A stretch of DNA of 64,000 bases from Streptomyces sp. TP-A0874 (GCF_001748085.1 NZ_BBZK01000004.1:558001-622000); one strand, 5' to 3'. Counted from the first letter of the stretch, positions 27,668 through 38,137 are shown. Made by a program: numbers and translations. Notes: a model not told the origin generated them from the sequence alone.

Positions 27668-28885
27668 GTGCCTCGTACCGCTAGGGACGTCGTCTTCGTC
27701 GACGGTGTCCGCACACCGTTCGGCAAGGCGGGCCCGAAGGGCATCTACCACGAGACTCGCGCCGACGACCTGGTCGTCAACTGCATCCGGGAGCTGCTGC
27801 GCAGGAACCCGCAGCTGCCCCCGGAGCGCGTCGACGAGGTCGCCCTCGCCGCCACCACCCAGATCGGCGACCAGGGCCTGACCTTGGGCCGCACCGCGGC
27901 CATCCTCGCCGGGCTGCCCCAGTCGGTGCCCGGCTACTCCATCGACCGGATGTGCGCCGGTGCGATGACCGCCGTCACCACGACGGCCGGCGGGATCGCC
28001 CTGGGCGCTTACGACGTGGTGGTCGCCGGCGGCGTCGAGCACATGGGGCGCCACCCGATGGGTGAGGGCGTCGACCCCAACCCACGCTTCGTCTCGGAGA
28101 AGCTGGTCGACGAGTCCGCCCTCTTCATGGGCATGACCGCGGAGAACCTGCACGACCGCTTCCCCGGCATCAGCAAGCAGCGCGCCGACGAGTACGCGGT
28201 CCGCAGCCAGGAGAAGGCCGCCAAGGCCTACGCCGACGGCGCCATCCAGGCCGACCTGGTCCCGGTGGCGGTGCGCCGCACCGACGCCGACGCGGGCGAG
28301 ACGGGCTGGGGCCTGGCCACGGTCGACGAGCCCATGCGTCCGGAGACCACGCTGGAGAAGCTGGCCTCGCTCAAGACGCCGTTCCGCCCCCACGGCCGGG
28401 TGACGGCCGGCAACGCCGCGGGGCTCAACGACGGCGCGACCGCCTCCCTGCTCGCCGCCGAGGACGTGGCCGCGGAACTCGGCCTGCCGGTCAAGATGCG
28501 GCTGGTCTCCTACGCCTTCGCCGGGGTCGAGCCGGAGGTGATGGGCGTCGGACCGGTGCCGGCCACCGAGAAGGCGTTGGCCAAGGCAGGCCTGTCGATG
28601 TCCGAGATCGGACTGCTCGAGATCAACGAGGCCTTCGCCGTCCAGGTGCTGGCCCTCCTGGACCACTACGGCATCGCGGACGACGACCCGCGAGTCAACC
28701 AGTACGGCGGTGCCATCGCCTTCGGACACCCGCTGGCCTCCTCCGGCGTCCGGCTGATGACCCAGCTGGCCCGCCAGTTCGAGCAGCAGCCGGAGGTCCG
28801 CTACGGTCTGACGACCATGTGCGTGGGCTTCGGCATGGGCGCCACCGTGATCTGGGAGAACCCGCACTTCGAGGGGGACAAGTGA
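27668..28885 (+). CDS. fadA: Acetyl-CoA acyltransferase (thiolase)
   Basis: A 405-residue thiolase performing the last step of beta-oxidation, cleaving 3-ketoacyl-CoA. The acyl-accepting cysteine is in SIDRMCAGAMTAV, the histidine in INEAFAVQVLALLDH and GGAIAFGHPLASSG, and the second cysteine in TTMCVGFGMG. GTG at 27668 follows GAGGAGAG. It overlaps fadB in a GTGA, so the two subunits of the trifunctional-type complex are translationally coupled. An A+T-rich inverted repeat at 27548-27559 may be the operator. Confidence 0.94.
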   Translation: MPRTARDVVFVDGVRTPFGKAGPKGIYHETRADDLVVNCIRELLRRNPQLPPERVDEVALAATTQIGDQGLTLGRTAAILAGLPQSVPGYSIDRMCAGAMTAVTTTAGGIALGAYDVVVAGGVEHMGRHPMGEGVDPNPRFVSEKLVDESALFMGMTAENLHDRFPGISKQRADEYAVRSQEKAAKAYADGAIQADLVPVAVRRTDADAGETGWGLATVDEPMRPETTLEKLASLKTPFRPHGRVTAGNAAGLNDGATASLLAAEDVAAELGLPVKMRLVSYAFAGVEPEVMGVGPVPATEKALAKAGLSMSEIGLLEINEAFAVQVLALLDHYGIADDDPRVNQYGGAIAFGHPLASSGVRLMTQLARQFEQQPEVRYGLTTMCVGFGMGATVIWENPHFEGDK

Positions 28886-31011
28886 GCACCACCGCAGAGC
28901 TTCTCAAGGTAGCGGCCGAGCTGTTTCCGGACGAGGTGGTGACGGACGCCCACGTCCGCCACCTCGACCTGCCGGGCGGCGCCGGACGCTTCGCCCTGAT
29001 CACCCTGGACAACGGCCTGGACCACACCAAGCCCACCACCTTCGGCCCGCAGTCGCTGGCCCGCCTGGACGCGGCGATCGACCAGGTGGAGGCGGAGGCC
29101 GCGGCCGGTGAGATCGTCGGCGTCGGGATCACCGGCAAGCCGTTCATCTTCGCCGTCGGCGCCGACCTCAAGGGCGTGGAGCTGCTGAAGCGGCACGAGG
29201 ACGCGCTCGCCATCGGCCGGGGCGGCCACGACGTCTTCAAGCGGCTCTCCACACTCGCCGTTCCGAGCTTCGCCTACTACAACGGCGCGGCGATGGGCGG
29301 TGGCGTCGAGGTCGGCCTGCACTGCTCCTACCGGACCGTCTCCGCCGCACTGCCGGCCTTCTCCCTCCCCGAGGTCTTCCTCGGTCTCGTGCCGGGCTGG
29401 GGCGGCTGCACCCTGCTGCCGAACCTGATCGGCGCCGACCGGGCGGTCACCGTCATCATCGAGAACTCGCTCAACCAGAACCGGCAGCTGAAGGGTGCCA
29501 AGGTCCACGAACTCGGCATCGCGGACGCCATCTTCGACGGTGCGGACTTCCTGCAGCAGTCGCTGCGGTGGACCGCCTCGGTGCTGGGCGGCGAGCTCGA
29601 GGTGGTACGCCCGGAGGTCGACCGGGGCGAGGGCTGGGACCAGGCGATCGCCCGGGGCAGGGCGATCGCGGACGGCAAGCTGCACGGCGCGGCCCCGGCC
29701 GCCTACCGCGCGCTCGACCTCATCGACTCCGCGCGGGACGGCGACCGCCAGGCCGGTTTCGACGCCGAGGACCGGGCGCTGGCCGACCTGATCATGAGCG
29801 ACGAGCTGCGCAGCGGAATCTACTCCTTCAACCTCGTGCAGAAGCGCGCCAAGCGGCCGGTCGGCGCCCCGGACAAGTCCCTGGCCAGGCCGGTGTCCAA
29901 GGTGGGCGTGGTCGGTGCCGGACTGATGGCCTCCCAGCTGGCGCTGCTCTTCGCCCGCCGGCTGGAGGTCCCCGTGGTCCTCACCGACGTCGACCAGGAG
30001 CGTGTCGACAAGGGCGTGGCGTACGTCCACGAGGAGATCGACAAGCTGCTGCTGAGGGGGCGTCTCAACCAGGACAAGGCCAACCGCCTCAAGGCCGCGG
30101 TGACCGGCTCCCTCGACAAGGCCGCCTCCTTCGGCGACGCGGACTTCGTCATCGAGGCCGTCTTCGAGGAGATGAGCGTCAAGCAGCAGGTGTTCGCCGA
30201 GGTCGAGGCGGTGGCCCCGCCGCACGCCGTCCTGGCCACCAACACCTCCTCGCTCTCCGTCACCGAGATGGCTTCGAAGCTGACCCACCCCGAGCGGGTG
30301 GTGGGCTTCCACTTCTTCAACCCGGTTGCGATCCTGCCGCTGCTGGAGATCGCCCGTGGCGAGCGGACCGACGACGCCTCACTGGCCACCGCCTTCCAGG
30401 TGGCCAAGAAGCTGAAGAAGACGGCGGTGCTCTGCAAGGACGCTCCGGCGTTCGTGGTGAACCGGATCCTCACCCGGTTCATGGGCGAGGTGCAGAACGT
30501 CATCGACGAGGGCACCGACGTGGAGGTCGCCGAGCGGGCCATCGAGCCGCTGGGGCTGCCGCTCTCGCCGCTGGCGCTGCTGGAGCTGGTGGGCCCGGCC
30601 ATCGGTCTGCACGTGTCGGAGACGCTGCACCGCGCCTTCCCGGACCGCTTCAAGGTCTCGGAGAACCTGGCCGCCGTGGTCAAGGCCGGAAAGCGCGGCT
30701 TCTACCTCCACGACTCCGGGAAGCCTGAGCTGGACCCGGAGATCGCCGCGCTGCTCAAGCAGGGCGACGTGGCCCTCGACGAGGAGCAGGTCCGGGCCCG
30801 AGTGCTGGAGGCGGTGGCCGAGGAGATCGGTCTGATGCTGCGGGAGGGTGTCGTCGCCGAGGCGCAGGACGTCGACCTGTGCCTGATCACCGGCGCCGGC
30901 TGGCCGTTCCACCTGGGCGGTGTCACGCCGTACCTGGACCGCGAGGGGGTCTCCGAGCGGGTGAACGGCGAGCGGTTCCTGGCCCCGGGCGTGGCGAGCG
31001 TCCCGAGCTGA
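28882..31011 (+). CDS. fadB: Fatty acid oxidation complex alpha subunit FadB-like
   Basis: A 709-residue fusion of enoyl-CoA hydratase and 3-hydroxyacyl-CoA dehydrogenase. The hydratase half shows VGADLKGVELL, GGVEVGLHCSYRTV and PEVFLGLVPGWGGCTLLP with the oxyanion and catalytic Glu region. The dehydrogenase half starts at VGVVGAGLMASQLALLFARR (NAD-binding) and contains GFHFFNPVAILPLLEI. GTG at 28882 overlaps the fadA stop. A strong terminator follows the gene, so fadA-fadB form a two-gene operon. Confidence 0.94.
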   Translation: MSTTAELLKVAAELFPDEVVTDAHVRHLDLPGGAGRFALITLDNGLDHTKPTTFGPQSLARLDAAIDQVEAEAAAGEIVGVGITGKPFIFAVGADLKGVELLKRHEDALAIGRGGHDVFKRLSTLAVPSFAYYNGAAMGGGVEVGLHCSYRTVSAALPAFSLPEVFLGLVPGWGGCTLLPNLIGADRAVTVIIENSLNQNRQLKGAKVHELGIADAIFDGADFLQQSLRWTASVLGGELEVVRPEVDRGEGWDQAIARGRAIADGKLHGAAPAAYRALDLIDSARDGDRQAGFDAEDRALADLIMSDELRSGIYSFNLVQKRAKRPVGAPDKSLARPVSKVGVVGAGLMASQLALLFARRLEVPVVLTDVDQERVDKGVAYVHEEIDKLLLRGRLNQDKANRLKAAVTGSLDKAASFGDADFVIEAVFEEMSVKQQVFAEVEAVAPPHAVLATNTSSLSVTEMASKLTHPERVVGFHFFNPVAILPLLEIARGERTDDASLATAFQVAKKLKKTAVLCKDAPAFVVNRILTRFMGEVQNVIDEGTDVEVAERAIEPLGLPLSPLALLELVGPAIGLHVSETLHRAFPDRFKVSENLAAVVKAGKRGFYLHDSGKPELDPEIAALLKQGDVALDEEQVRARVLEAVAEEIGLMLREGVVAEAQDVDLCLITGAGWPFHLGGVTPYLDREGVSERVNGERFLAPGVASVPS

Positions 31012-31026
31012 CGACACGCTGCCCCA

Positions 31027-31062
31027 CGGCGGGGTCGTCCGCTCCGGCGGACGGCCCCGCCG
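31027..31062 (+). terminator. Terminator of fadA-fadB
   Basis: CGGCGGGGTCGTCCGC (31027-31042) pairs with GCGGACGGCCCCGCCG (31047-31062) with a single mismatch around a 4-base loop, beginning 16 bp after the fadB stop. Confidence 0.8.
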
Positions 31063-31213
31063 CGTCGTTCCCGGCGCGGCGGCCGAAGTGGCAGGGGCTG
31101 TCTTTCGCTGCCCCACCCGCTGGCTGTGGTCATCGGGGAGGCGGCGGCTTCATCCCCCGGCGCGGACCCGGCCGCCTTCGGGCGGGCCGGGTCCGGGTGA
31201 GGAGAATGGGACG

Positions 31214-31660
31214 GTGAACGCTTCCCCAGAATCCTCCCCGTTGGTCGTCGTGGACGGCGCCAACGTCGTCGGGTCCGTGCCGGACGGCTGGTGGCTCGAT
31301 CGGTTCGGCGCCGCCGAACGGCTCAGGGACCGACTGGCCGGATACGGCGACCTGGGCCTGCCGGCTCGCGTGGGCCTGCCGCCCTGGGCCGCCGAGCCTC
31401 CGCTGGAGCTGGTGCTCGTCGTCGAGGGGGCGGCCCGCGGGGTGGCTTCGGTGGCCGGGGTGCGGGTCGTCCCGGCGGCCGGCAGCGGGGACGACGCGAT
31501 CGTGGAACTCGTCGCCGAGGCGGCCCGCCACCAGCCGAGTCGGCGTTGTCTGGTGGTCACCGCCGACCGTGAACTCCGGCAGCGGGTCGAGCGGCACGGC
31601 GCGGTGTGCGCGGGCCCCAGAGCGGTGCGGCCGGGTACGGGGGCGGACGGCGCGGGGTGA
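31214..31660 (+). CDS. NYN/PIN-like domain protein
   Basis: A 148-residue small protein with a PIN-like Rossmann layout. VVVDGANVVGSVPDGWWLDR carries the first acidic residue, GSGDDAIVELVAEAARH the middle ones, and CLVVTADRELRQRVERHG the C-terminal ones. This is the arrangement of NYN-type nucleases, although annotations of relatives vary and the substrate is unknown. GTG at 31214 follows GAGGAG with normal spacing. It is convergent with the amino-acid permease and separated from it by a bidirectional hairpin. Confidence 0.7.
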   Translation: MNASPESSPLVVVDGANVVGSVPDGWWLDRFGAAERLRDRLAGYGDLGLPARVGLPPWAAEPPLELVLVVEGAARGVASVAGVRVVPAAGSGDDAIVELVAEAARHQPSRRCLVVTADRELRQRVERHGAVCAGPRAVRPGTGADGAG

Positions 31661-31708
31661 CGTCCCCGCGACGCCCGCCGGGCCTCACGGACTTCCTCAC
31701 CACAACGC

Positions 31709-31742
31709 CGCGCCCCGGGCCGCAGAAGCGGCCCGGGGCGCG
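31709..31742. terminator. Bidirectional terminator between NYN and permease genes
   Basis: CGCGCCCCGGGCCGC (31709-31723) pairs perfectly with GCGGCCCGGGGCGCG (31728-31742) around the tetraloop AGAA, between two convergent genes. Confidence 0.85.
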
Positions 31743-31789
31743 TCAACCGGTCGGGTCGGCCGGACGGCGCCGGCCTCAGTCGGCGGCGC

Positions 31790-33340
31790 TCAGCGATCAG
31801 CGCTGGCCGCGGGTATCTCCGGGGGCACCTCGGCATCCCCTGCGGAGTTCATCCGGCTGTTCCTGCGCCCGTAGGCGAAGTAGATGACCATTCCGAGCAC
31901 CATCCAGATGGCGAACCGCAGCCAGGTCTCCGCCGGCAGGTTCAGCATCAGCCACAGCGAGGCGCAGACCGAGACGATCGGCAGCCACGGCACCAGCGGC
32001 GCGCGGAAACCGCGCGGCAGGTCCGGGCGGGTGCGGCGGAGGACGAGCACACCGAGCGCGACGACCGCGAAGGCGAAGAGGGTGCCGATGTTCACCAGCT
32101 CCGCCAACTCCGAGATGCTGGTGAAGCCGGCGATGAACGCGACGAACACACCGAGGATCACGGTGGAGCGGGCTGGGGTCTGGAAGCGCGGGTGGACGTG
32201 GGAGAAGGTCCGCGGCAGCAGACCGTCCCGGCTCATGGCGAAGAAGACCCGCGTCTGGCCCAGCAGCAGGATCATGCAGACGGTGGTCAGGCCGACCGCC
32301 GCGCCGAACCCGATCAGCCCGGCCCAGAAGGGGTGCCCCTGAGACTTGAAGGCGTCGGCGAGCGGGGCTTCGACGGAGAGCTCGGTGTACTTCTGCATAC
32401 CGGTCACCACGATCGAGACCGCCACGTACAGCACGGTGCAGATCACCAGTGAGCCGAGGATGCCGCGCGGGACGTCGCGCTGCGGCACCTTGGTCTCCTC
32501 GGCGGCCGTGGCGACGATGTCGAAGCCGATGAACGCGAAGAAGACGACCGCCGCGGCCGTGAAGATGCCCATGATGCCGAAGGTCGACGGGGTGTAGCCG
32601 GACAGCAGCTGGATCAGCGGCGCGGTCAGGCCGGAGCCCTCACCGCTCGACTCGTGGGCCGGCGGGATGAAGGGCTTGTAGTTGTCGGCCTTGATGAAGA
32701 ACGCGCCGACGATGATGACCACCAGCACCACGCCGACCTTGATCGCCACCACGACGGAGGTGACCCGGGCGGACAGCTTCATCCCTGCGACCAGCACCCC
32801 GGTCAGGACGAGCACCAGCAGGAAGGCGAGCAGGTCGAAGCCGAACCCGTGCTCGGCGGACGTGCCCGAGAGCGCCTGCGGGAGGTGCCAGCCGGCGTTG
32901 TCGAGCAACGAGCGGACGTAGCCGGACCAGCCGACGGCGACCACCGAGCAGGCGAGCGCCATCTCCAGGATCAGGTCCCATCCGATGATCCAGGCGAGCA
33001 GCTCACCGAGCGAGGCGTAGGAGAAGGTGTACGCCGAACCGGCGACCGGCACGGTGGAGGCGAACTCCGCGTAGCAGAGCGCCGCGAGGGCGCAGACCAG
33101 GCCGGCCGCGACGAAGGCGAGGGCGACGGCCGGGCCGGCGACCTCCTTGGCCACCTGACCGGTGAGCACGAAGATGCCCGTGCCGATGATGACCCCGATG
33201 CCGAAGACCGTGAGGTCGAGCGCGGTGAGGTTCTTCCGGAGCTTGTGCCCGGGCTCTTCGGTGTCGCGGATGGACTGTTCGACTGACTTGGTGCGCAACA
33301 GGCCGTCCATCCCGCGTACCCGTTGCTTCTGCGTGCTCAA
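31790..33340 (-). CDS. APC-family (cationic-type) amino acid permease
   Basis: A transporter of about 516 residues with twelve or more hydrophobic helices. The first shows FGIGVIIGTGIFVLTGQVA, the APC substrate-binding signature. Further blocks are ALCYAEFASTVPVAGSAYTF and FFAFIGFDIVATAAEETKVP, typical of the CAT (cationic amino acid transporter) subfamily. TTG at 33340 is chosen because GGAGG lies 7 bp upstream and the sequence STQKQRVRG follows; an ATG at 33310 is the alternative. Substrate is not determined. It is downstream of dxs but separated from it by a terminator. Confidence 0.88.
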   Translation of the reverse strand: MSTQKQRVRGMDGLLRTKSVEQSIRDTEEPGHKLRKNLTALDLTVFGIGVIIGTGIFVLTGQVAKEVAGPAVALAFVAAGLVCALAALCYAEFASTVPVAGSAYTFSYASLGELLAWIIGWDLILEMALACSVVAVGWSGYVRSLLDNAGWHLPQALSGTSAEHGFGFDLLAFLLVLVLTGVLVAGMKLSARVTSVVVAIKVGVVLVVIIVGAFFIKADNYKPFIPPAHESSGEGSGLTAPLIQLLSGYTPSTFGIMGIFTAAAVVFFAFIGFDIVATAAEETKVPQRDVPRGILGSLVICTVLYVAVSIVVTGMQKYTELSVEAPLADAFKSQGHPFWAGLIGFGAAVGLTTVCMILLLGQTRVFFAMSRDGLLPRTFSHVHPRFQTPARSTVILGVFVAFIAGFTSISELAELVNIGTLFAFAVVALGVLVLRRTRPDLPRGFRAPLVPWLPIVSVCASLWLMLNLPAETWLRFAIWMVLGMVIYFAYGRRNSRMNSAGDAEVPPEIPAASADR

Positions 33341-33493
33341 CCTCGTACCTCCGCCTGGATCAGCGTCAAGATTCTTCCTAAGGCGTGGCTGAGTGTCGCA
33401 CACAGTTCGGAGCTGGGGAATCGGTAACCGGAGCCGATTTTCCACCGGTGCGCGGGGTACCGCCGGGCTCGCCCGCGGCACCGCCGGAACGAC

Positions 33494-33526
33494 GGCGCCG
33501 GGCCACCTCCACGGTGGCCCGGCGCC
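33494..33526 (-). terminator. Terminator downstream of dxs
   Basis: GGCGCCGGGCCACC (33494-33507) and GGTGGCCCGGCGCC (33513-33526) form a perfect 14-bp stem with a 5-base loop, between the dxs stop and the permease start. Confidence 0.82.
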
Positions 33527-33609
33527 CTGTCCGACCGGCTCGCAGCCGGTCCGATATCTTCACCTGTCCGCCACGGGGGCTCCACGCACGGGGTCACCCT
33601 GGCCGGCGG

Positions 33610-35547
33610 TCACTCCCGACCGGCCGCCTGCGCCGGTTCGCCGGCGAGCCGGCCGCTGAGCTCGGAGACCAGGCCGGTCACCTGGCGGGCGATGTCCGGG
33701 GCGGTGAGCCCGATCTCGGCGAGCACCTCCTTGCGGGAGCCGTGGTCGAGGAAGCGCGGCGGGATGCCGAAGTCGCGCAGCGGCACGTCCACGTCGGCGT
33801 CCCGCAGCGCCTGGGCGATCGCGGAGCCCACGCCTCCGGCCCGGCTGTTGTCCTCGACGGTGACGACGACCCGGTGCTCGGCGGCGAGGGCCGGCAGCTG
33901 CTCGTCGACGGGCTTGACCCAGCGCGGGTCGACGACCGTGCTGGTGATCCCCTGGCGGTCGAGGAGGCCGGCGATCTCCAGGCACATCGGAGCCAGCGCG
34001 CCCACCGAGACCAGCAGCACGTCCGGCCCCGGCCCGTCGCCCAGGTCCGCGTCGGCCGCGGGTTCACGCAGCACGTCCATGCCGCCCACCCGCCGGACGG
34101 CGGCGACCGCGGGGCCGACCGCCCCCTTGGAGTAGCGGACGACGGTGGGCGCGTCCTCCACCTCCACCGCCTCCCTGAGCTGGGCCCGCAGCTGGTCGGC
34201 GTCGCGCGGCGCGGCGATCCGCAGCCCGGGCACGCACTGCAGGACGGACATGTCCCACATGCCGTTGTGGGAGGCGCCGTCGGTGCCGGTGACCCCGGCC
34301 CGGTCCAGCACGAAGGTGACGCCGCACTTGTGCAGGGCCACGTCCATCAGCAGTTGGTCGAAGGCGCGGTTGAGGAAGGTGGCGTAGATCGCGCAGACCG
34401 GGTGCAGGCCGCCGGTGGCGAGCCCGGCGGCCGAGACTGCCGCGTGCTGCTCGGCGATGCCCACGTCGAAGACGCGTTCGGGGAAGGCCTTGGCGAACTT
34501 CTCCAGGCCGACGGGCTGGAGCATGGCCGCGGTGATGGCGACGATGTCCTTGCGGGCCCGGCCGAGCTCGACCATCTCCTCCCCGAAGACCGAGGTCCAG
34601 TCGGCCCCGGCCGAGTTCACCGGCAGCCCGGTGTCGGGGTGGATGACGCCCACCGAGTGGAACTGGTCGGCCTCGTCCTGGCGGGCCGGCTGGTAGCCGC
34701 GGCCCTTCTCGGTGAGGCAGTGCACGATGACCGGCCCACCGAAGCGCTTGGCCCGCTGCAGCGCCGACTCCAGCGCCTCGATGTCGTGCCCGTCGATGGG
34801 GCCGACGTACTTCAGGCCGAGGTCCTCGAACATGCCCTGGGGGGCGATGAAGTCCTTGAGCCCCTTCTTGGCACCGTGCAGGGTCTCGTACAGCGGTCGG
34901 CCGACGACGGGCGTCCGCTCCAGGATGTCCTTGCCCCGGGCGAGGAAGCGCTCGTAGCCGTCGGTGGTGCGGAGCGTGGCGAGGTGGTTGGCGAGGCCGC
35001 CGATGGTCGGGGCGTACGACCGCTCGTTGTCGTTGACGACGATCACCAGCGGGCGGTCCTTGGCGGCGGCGATGTTGTTCAGCGCCTCCCAGGCCATGCC
35101 ACCGGTCAGCGCTCCGTCGCCGGTCACGGCGACCACCCGGTCGTCCCGCCCGAGCAGCTGGTTGGCCTTGGCCAGGCCGTCCGCCCAGCCCAGCACGGTC
35201 GAGGCGTGGCTGTTCTCGATCACGTCGTGCTCGGACTCCGCACGCGAGGGGTAGCCGGAGAGGCCCCCTTTGCTCCGCAGCTTGGAGAAGTCCTGCCGTC
35301 CGGTGAGCAGCTTGTGCACATAGGACTGGTGTCCGGTGTCGAAGAGCACCTTGTCCTGAGGGGAGTGGAACACCCGGTGCAGGGCGATGGTCAGCTCCAC
35401 CACCCCGAGGTTGGGTCCGAGGTGGCCCCCGGTCTTGGAGACCGACTCGACCAGGAAGGTTCTGATCTCTTCGGCCAGCGCGGTCAGCTGCTCCGGGTCG
35501 AGCCGGTCCAGATCGCGCGGTCCCCTGATTCGGGTCAGCAGCGCCAC
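33610..35547 (-). CDS. dxs: 1-deoxy-D-xylulose-5-phosphate synthase Dxs
   Basis: A thiamine-diphosphate enzyme of 645 residues, the first step of the MEP isoprenoid pathway, condensing pyruvate and glyceraldehyde-3-phosphate. [30 protein letters not shown], the ThDP motif [16 protein letters not shown], and [15 protein letters not shown] with [11 protein letters not shown] are all present. GTG at 35547 is preceded by AAGGAGG. The gene is monocistronic, flanked by terminators on both sides. Length and motifs are normal. Confidence 0.96.
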   Translation of the reverse strand: MALLTRIRGPRDLDRLDPEQLTALAEEIRTFLVESVSKTGGHLGPNLGVVELTIALHRVFHSPQDKVLFDTGHQSYVHKLLTGRQDFSKLRSKGGLSGYPSRAESEHDVIENSHASTVLGWADGLAKANQLLGRDDRVVAVTGDGALTGGMAWEALNNIAAAKDRPLVIVVNDNERSYAPTIGGLANHLATLRTTDGYERFLARGKDILERTPVVGRPLYETLHGAKKGLKDFIAPQGMFEDLGLKYVGPIDGHDIEALESALQRAKRFGGPVIVHCLTEKGRGYQPARQDEADQFHSVGVIHPDTGLPVNSAGADWTSVFGEEMVELGRARKDIVAITAAMLQPVGLEKFAKAFPERVFDVGIAEQHAAVSAAGLATGGLHPVCAIYATFLNRAFDQLLMDVALHKCGVTFVLDRAGVTGTDGASHNGMWDMSVLQCVPGLRIAAPRDADQLRAQLREAVEVEDAPTVVRYSKGAVGPAVAAVRRVGGMDVLREPAADADLGDGPGPDVLLVSVGALAPMCLEIAGLLDRQGITSTVVDPRWVKPVDEQLPALAAEHRVVVTVEDNSRAGGVGSAIAQALRDADVDVPLRDFGIPPRFLDHGSRKEVLAEIGLTAPDIARQVTGLVSELSGRLAGEPAQAAGRE

Positions 35548-35711
35548 CCGTGCCTCCTTAGCTGTCGAGCTGTCCGTGCCTTTGCCGGTCAGCCGAGTCT
35601 AGTGTTCCCCTTACGAGCATGTGTCGCGGGCCGTGCGTTCTAACGCACGCGAATGGCCCACCTGGGGCTGACCTCCGCGGCATCCGGGTGAACGCTCGGG
35701 CCCGTACGCGA

Positions 35712-35746
35712 GTGCCCGGCCCCCGCCGATGGCCGGGACCGGGCAC
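35712..35746 (-). terminator. Terminator of the xylFGH operon
   Basis: GTGCCCGG (35712-35719) pairs with CCGGGCAC (35739-35746), extended internally by GGC/GCC pairs, 23 bp after the xylH stop. Confidence 0.7.
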
Positions 35747-35768
35747 CTCGCACCGGGGACGGGAGGCG

Positions 35769-37052
35769 TCAGGTGCGCCCCGCGGACTTCTGGGTGCGGC
35801 GGGAGAGCGAGTCGATCACCACCGCGGCGAGCAGCACCGCGCCGGTGATCATGAACTGGATGGCGCTGGCCATCCCGAGCAGGTTCAGCCCCTGTTCGAT
35901 GGACTGGATGACCAGCATGCCGAGCAGGGCGGACCACACCTTGCCGCGGCCGCCGAAGAGGCTGGTGCCGCCGATGACGGCGGCTGCGATGACGTTCATC
36001 AGGGTGTTCCCGCTGCCGAGCCCCTTGCTGGCGCCGCCGGAGAGGCTGGCGATGAACAGTCCGCCGAAGGCCGCCAGCAGGCCGGCGATCGCGAAGACGG
36101 TGATGCGGACCTTCTCCACGCTGATACCGGCTCGGCGGGCGGCCTCCGCGTTGCCGCCGACGGCGAAGATCTGCCGGCCGTAGGTGGTGCGCCGGACCAC
36201 GAAGTCGGTGATCACCAGCACCGCCAGGAAGATCACCAGGGCGAGCGGAAGGCCCCGGGACTGGTTGAGGGCGTAGGCCGCCACCAGCGCCACCGCGGCG
36301 AGCAGGCCGGCTCGCAACAGGATCTCGCTGAGCGCCCGGTGCGGCAGACCGGCGGCCTGCCGGCGGCGGCTGTCCAGCAGCATGGATCCGAGGTAGGCGA
36401 GGATGGCCACGATCGCCAGGCCGTAGGCGGCGGCGATGTCGTCGAAGTAGAAGTCGGTGAGCTTCTCCACGAAACTGCCGGAGGGCGTGTTGATGCTGCC
36501 CTCCTCGCCCATCAGCCAGATCTGCAGGCCGCTCCAGCCGAGGAAGCCGGCGAGGGTGACCACGAAGGCCGGAACGCCGACCTTCGCGAAGAAGAAGCCG
36601 TGCAGCCCGCCGATGAGCGCGCCTGCGGCGACCGCGATCAGTCCGGCGAGGGCGTCGTCCATGTGGTGGGTGACGCTGAGCACCGCCCAGAGCGCGGCGC
36701 CCACCCCGGCGACCGAACCGATCGAGAGGTCGATCTCGCCGAGCAGCAGCACGAAGACGATGCCGACGGCCATGATGCCCTGGCCGGCGATGTAGACGCT
36801 GATGTTGCTGAGGCTGTCGGCGGTCAGGAAGCTGCTGTCCAGCGTCTGGAATATGGCGCCGATCAGGATGAGCCCGAGGACGACGGGGATGGAGCCGAGT
36901 TCGCCACCGCGGACCTTGCGCTTGAAGTCACTCAGGTAGCCGCTCAGCCCCTGTTCCCGGACCAGCAGTCGGGGGTCGAGGGCCGGCGCGCCGCTCTCGG
37001 GTGCGGCCGTCGGGTCCTGGGTCGGCTGCTCCTGCTTTGCCGTGTCGCTCAC
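35769..37052 (-). CDS. xylH: Sugar ABC transporter permease (XylH-type)
   Basis: A 427-residue membrane permease of the RbsC/XylH family with about ten helices after a 60-residue cytoplasmic N-terminus. GIVFVLLLGEIDLSIGSVAG and TDFVVRRTTYGRQIFAVGGN, with AARRAGI (the EAA-like loop), are typical. GTG at 37052 overlaps the ATPase stop in a GTGA. With XylG and XylF it forms a CUT2-class importer. D-xylose specificity is inferred from the adjacent Rok7B7-type regulator and the same gene order in S. coelicolor. Confidence 0.88.
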   Translation of the reverse strand: MSDTAKQEQPTQDPTAAPESGAPALDPRLLVREQGLSGYLSDFKRKVRGGELGSIPVVLGLILIGAIFQTLDSSFLTADSLSNISVYIAGQGIMAVGIVFVLLLGEIDLSIGSVAGVGAALWAVLSVTHHMDDALAGLIAVAAGALIGGLHGFFFAKVGVPAFVVTLAGFLGWSGLQIWLMGEEGSINTPSGSFVEKLTDFYFDDIAAAYGLAIVAILAYLGSMLLDSRRRQAAGLPHRALSEILLRAGLLAAVALVAAYALNQSRGLPLALVIFLAVLVITDFVVRRTTYGRQIFAVGGNAEAARRAGISVEKVRITVFAIAGLLAAFGGLFIASLSGGASKGLGSGNTLMNVIAAAVIGGTSLFGGRGKVWSALLGMLVIQSIEQGLNLLGMASAIQFMITGAVLLAAVVIDSLSRRTQKSAGRT

Positions 37053-37828
37053 TTCGTTCCCTCCGCGGTGCGCGCCTGACGGCGGGTCACGGCGTTGTCC
37101 GTGGCTCCGGTGATGGCGGCGATGATCTCTTCGTGGGAGGTGTCCGACACGGAGAAGACGCCGTTGTTGCGCCCCAGCCGCAGCACCGCGACCCGGTCCG
37201 CGACCGCCCGCACGTCGGCCATGTTGTGGCTGATGAGGATGACGCCCAGGCCGCGTTCCCGCAGTCGCTCCACCAGGTCGAGGACCTGCGCGGTCTGTTC
37301 GACGCCCAGGGCGGCGGTGGGCTCGTCCAGGATGACCACCCGGGGCTCGCCGATCAGTGCGCGGGCGATCGCCACCACCTGGCGCTGTCCGCCGGAGAGG
37401 GCGGCGACGGGGATCCGGACGCTGGGTATCCGGATGGACAGGGTGTCGAGGAGTTCCTTGGCCCGCTTCTCCATCGCCACCTCGTCGAGGACGCTGGCGG
37501 AGCGCTCCTCCCGGCCGAGGAAGAGGTTGGCGACCACATCGAGGTTGTCGCAGAGCGCGAGGTCCTGGTAGACGGTCGCGATGCCCAACTCCTGGGCGTG
37601 GTGAGGGCGGTGGATGGCGACCGGGCGGCCGTCCCACTCGATCGCGCCCTCGTCGATGGGATGGACCCCGGCGATCGTCTTGACCAGGGTCGACTTGCCG
37701 GCGCCGTTGTCGCCGACCAGGGCGAGCACTTCGCCCGCGTGGATCTCCAACTGGACGTCGGTGAGCGCCTGGACGGCGCCGAACCGCTTGGAGACCCCGC
37801 GCAACGCCAGCACGGGCGTAGCGGACAC
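37049..37828 (-). CDS. xylG: Sugar ABC transporter ATP-binding protein (XylG-type)
   Basis: A single ATPase domain of 259 residues. Walker A is GDNGAGKSTLVK, the Q-loop is in TVYQDLALCDNLDV, the signature is LSGGQRQVVAIARAL, Walker B VVILDEPTAALG and the switch His in LISHNMADV. Many CUT2 importers have two fused ATPase domains; here there is one, as in several actinobacterial XylG proteins. GTG at 37828 is used because AAGGAG is 9 bp upstream, while two earlier ATGs (37834, 37837) abut the SD. It overlaps xylH by 4 bp. Confidence 0.88.
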   Translation of the reverse strand: MSATPVLALRGVSKRFGAVQALTDVQLEIHAGEVLALVGDNGAGKSTLVKTIAGVHPIDEGAIEWDGRPVAIHRPHHAQELGIATVYQDLALCDNLDVVANLFLGREERSASVLDEVAMEKRAKELLDTLSIRIPSVRIPVAALSGGQRQVVAIARALIGEPRVVILDEPTAALGVEQTAQVLDLVERLRERGLGVILISHNMADVRAVADRVAVLRLGRNNGVFSVSDTSHEEIIAAITGATDNAVTRRQARTAEGTK

Positions 37829-38137
37829 GTACATCATCTCCTTCACCCGCCTGGCCGGCGGGGTGCCGCGCGGTTCACGCCACGCGGAGGACGGTGCGGG
37901 CAGGGAAAGGGCGAACCAGCGGCCCGCACGGGCCGGGAACGCCGCAGAGCCCCGGAGCGGGGGGACCCCGGGGCGGCGGGGCCGACCGGCGGCGTGTCGA
38001 CGACCGCGGGTCGGCTCCCACCGTAGGCGTCCTGGCACCCGTCGCGGGCGGGGGCCCGTGACGGGCGACGGACTCCGCGGCTGGGCGACACCGGCCGGAG
38101 CCGCACCGGCTGCTCCCTCGGGGGGAGTTCCCCCCTC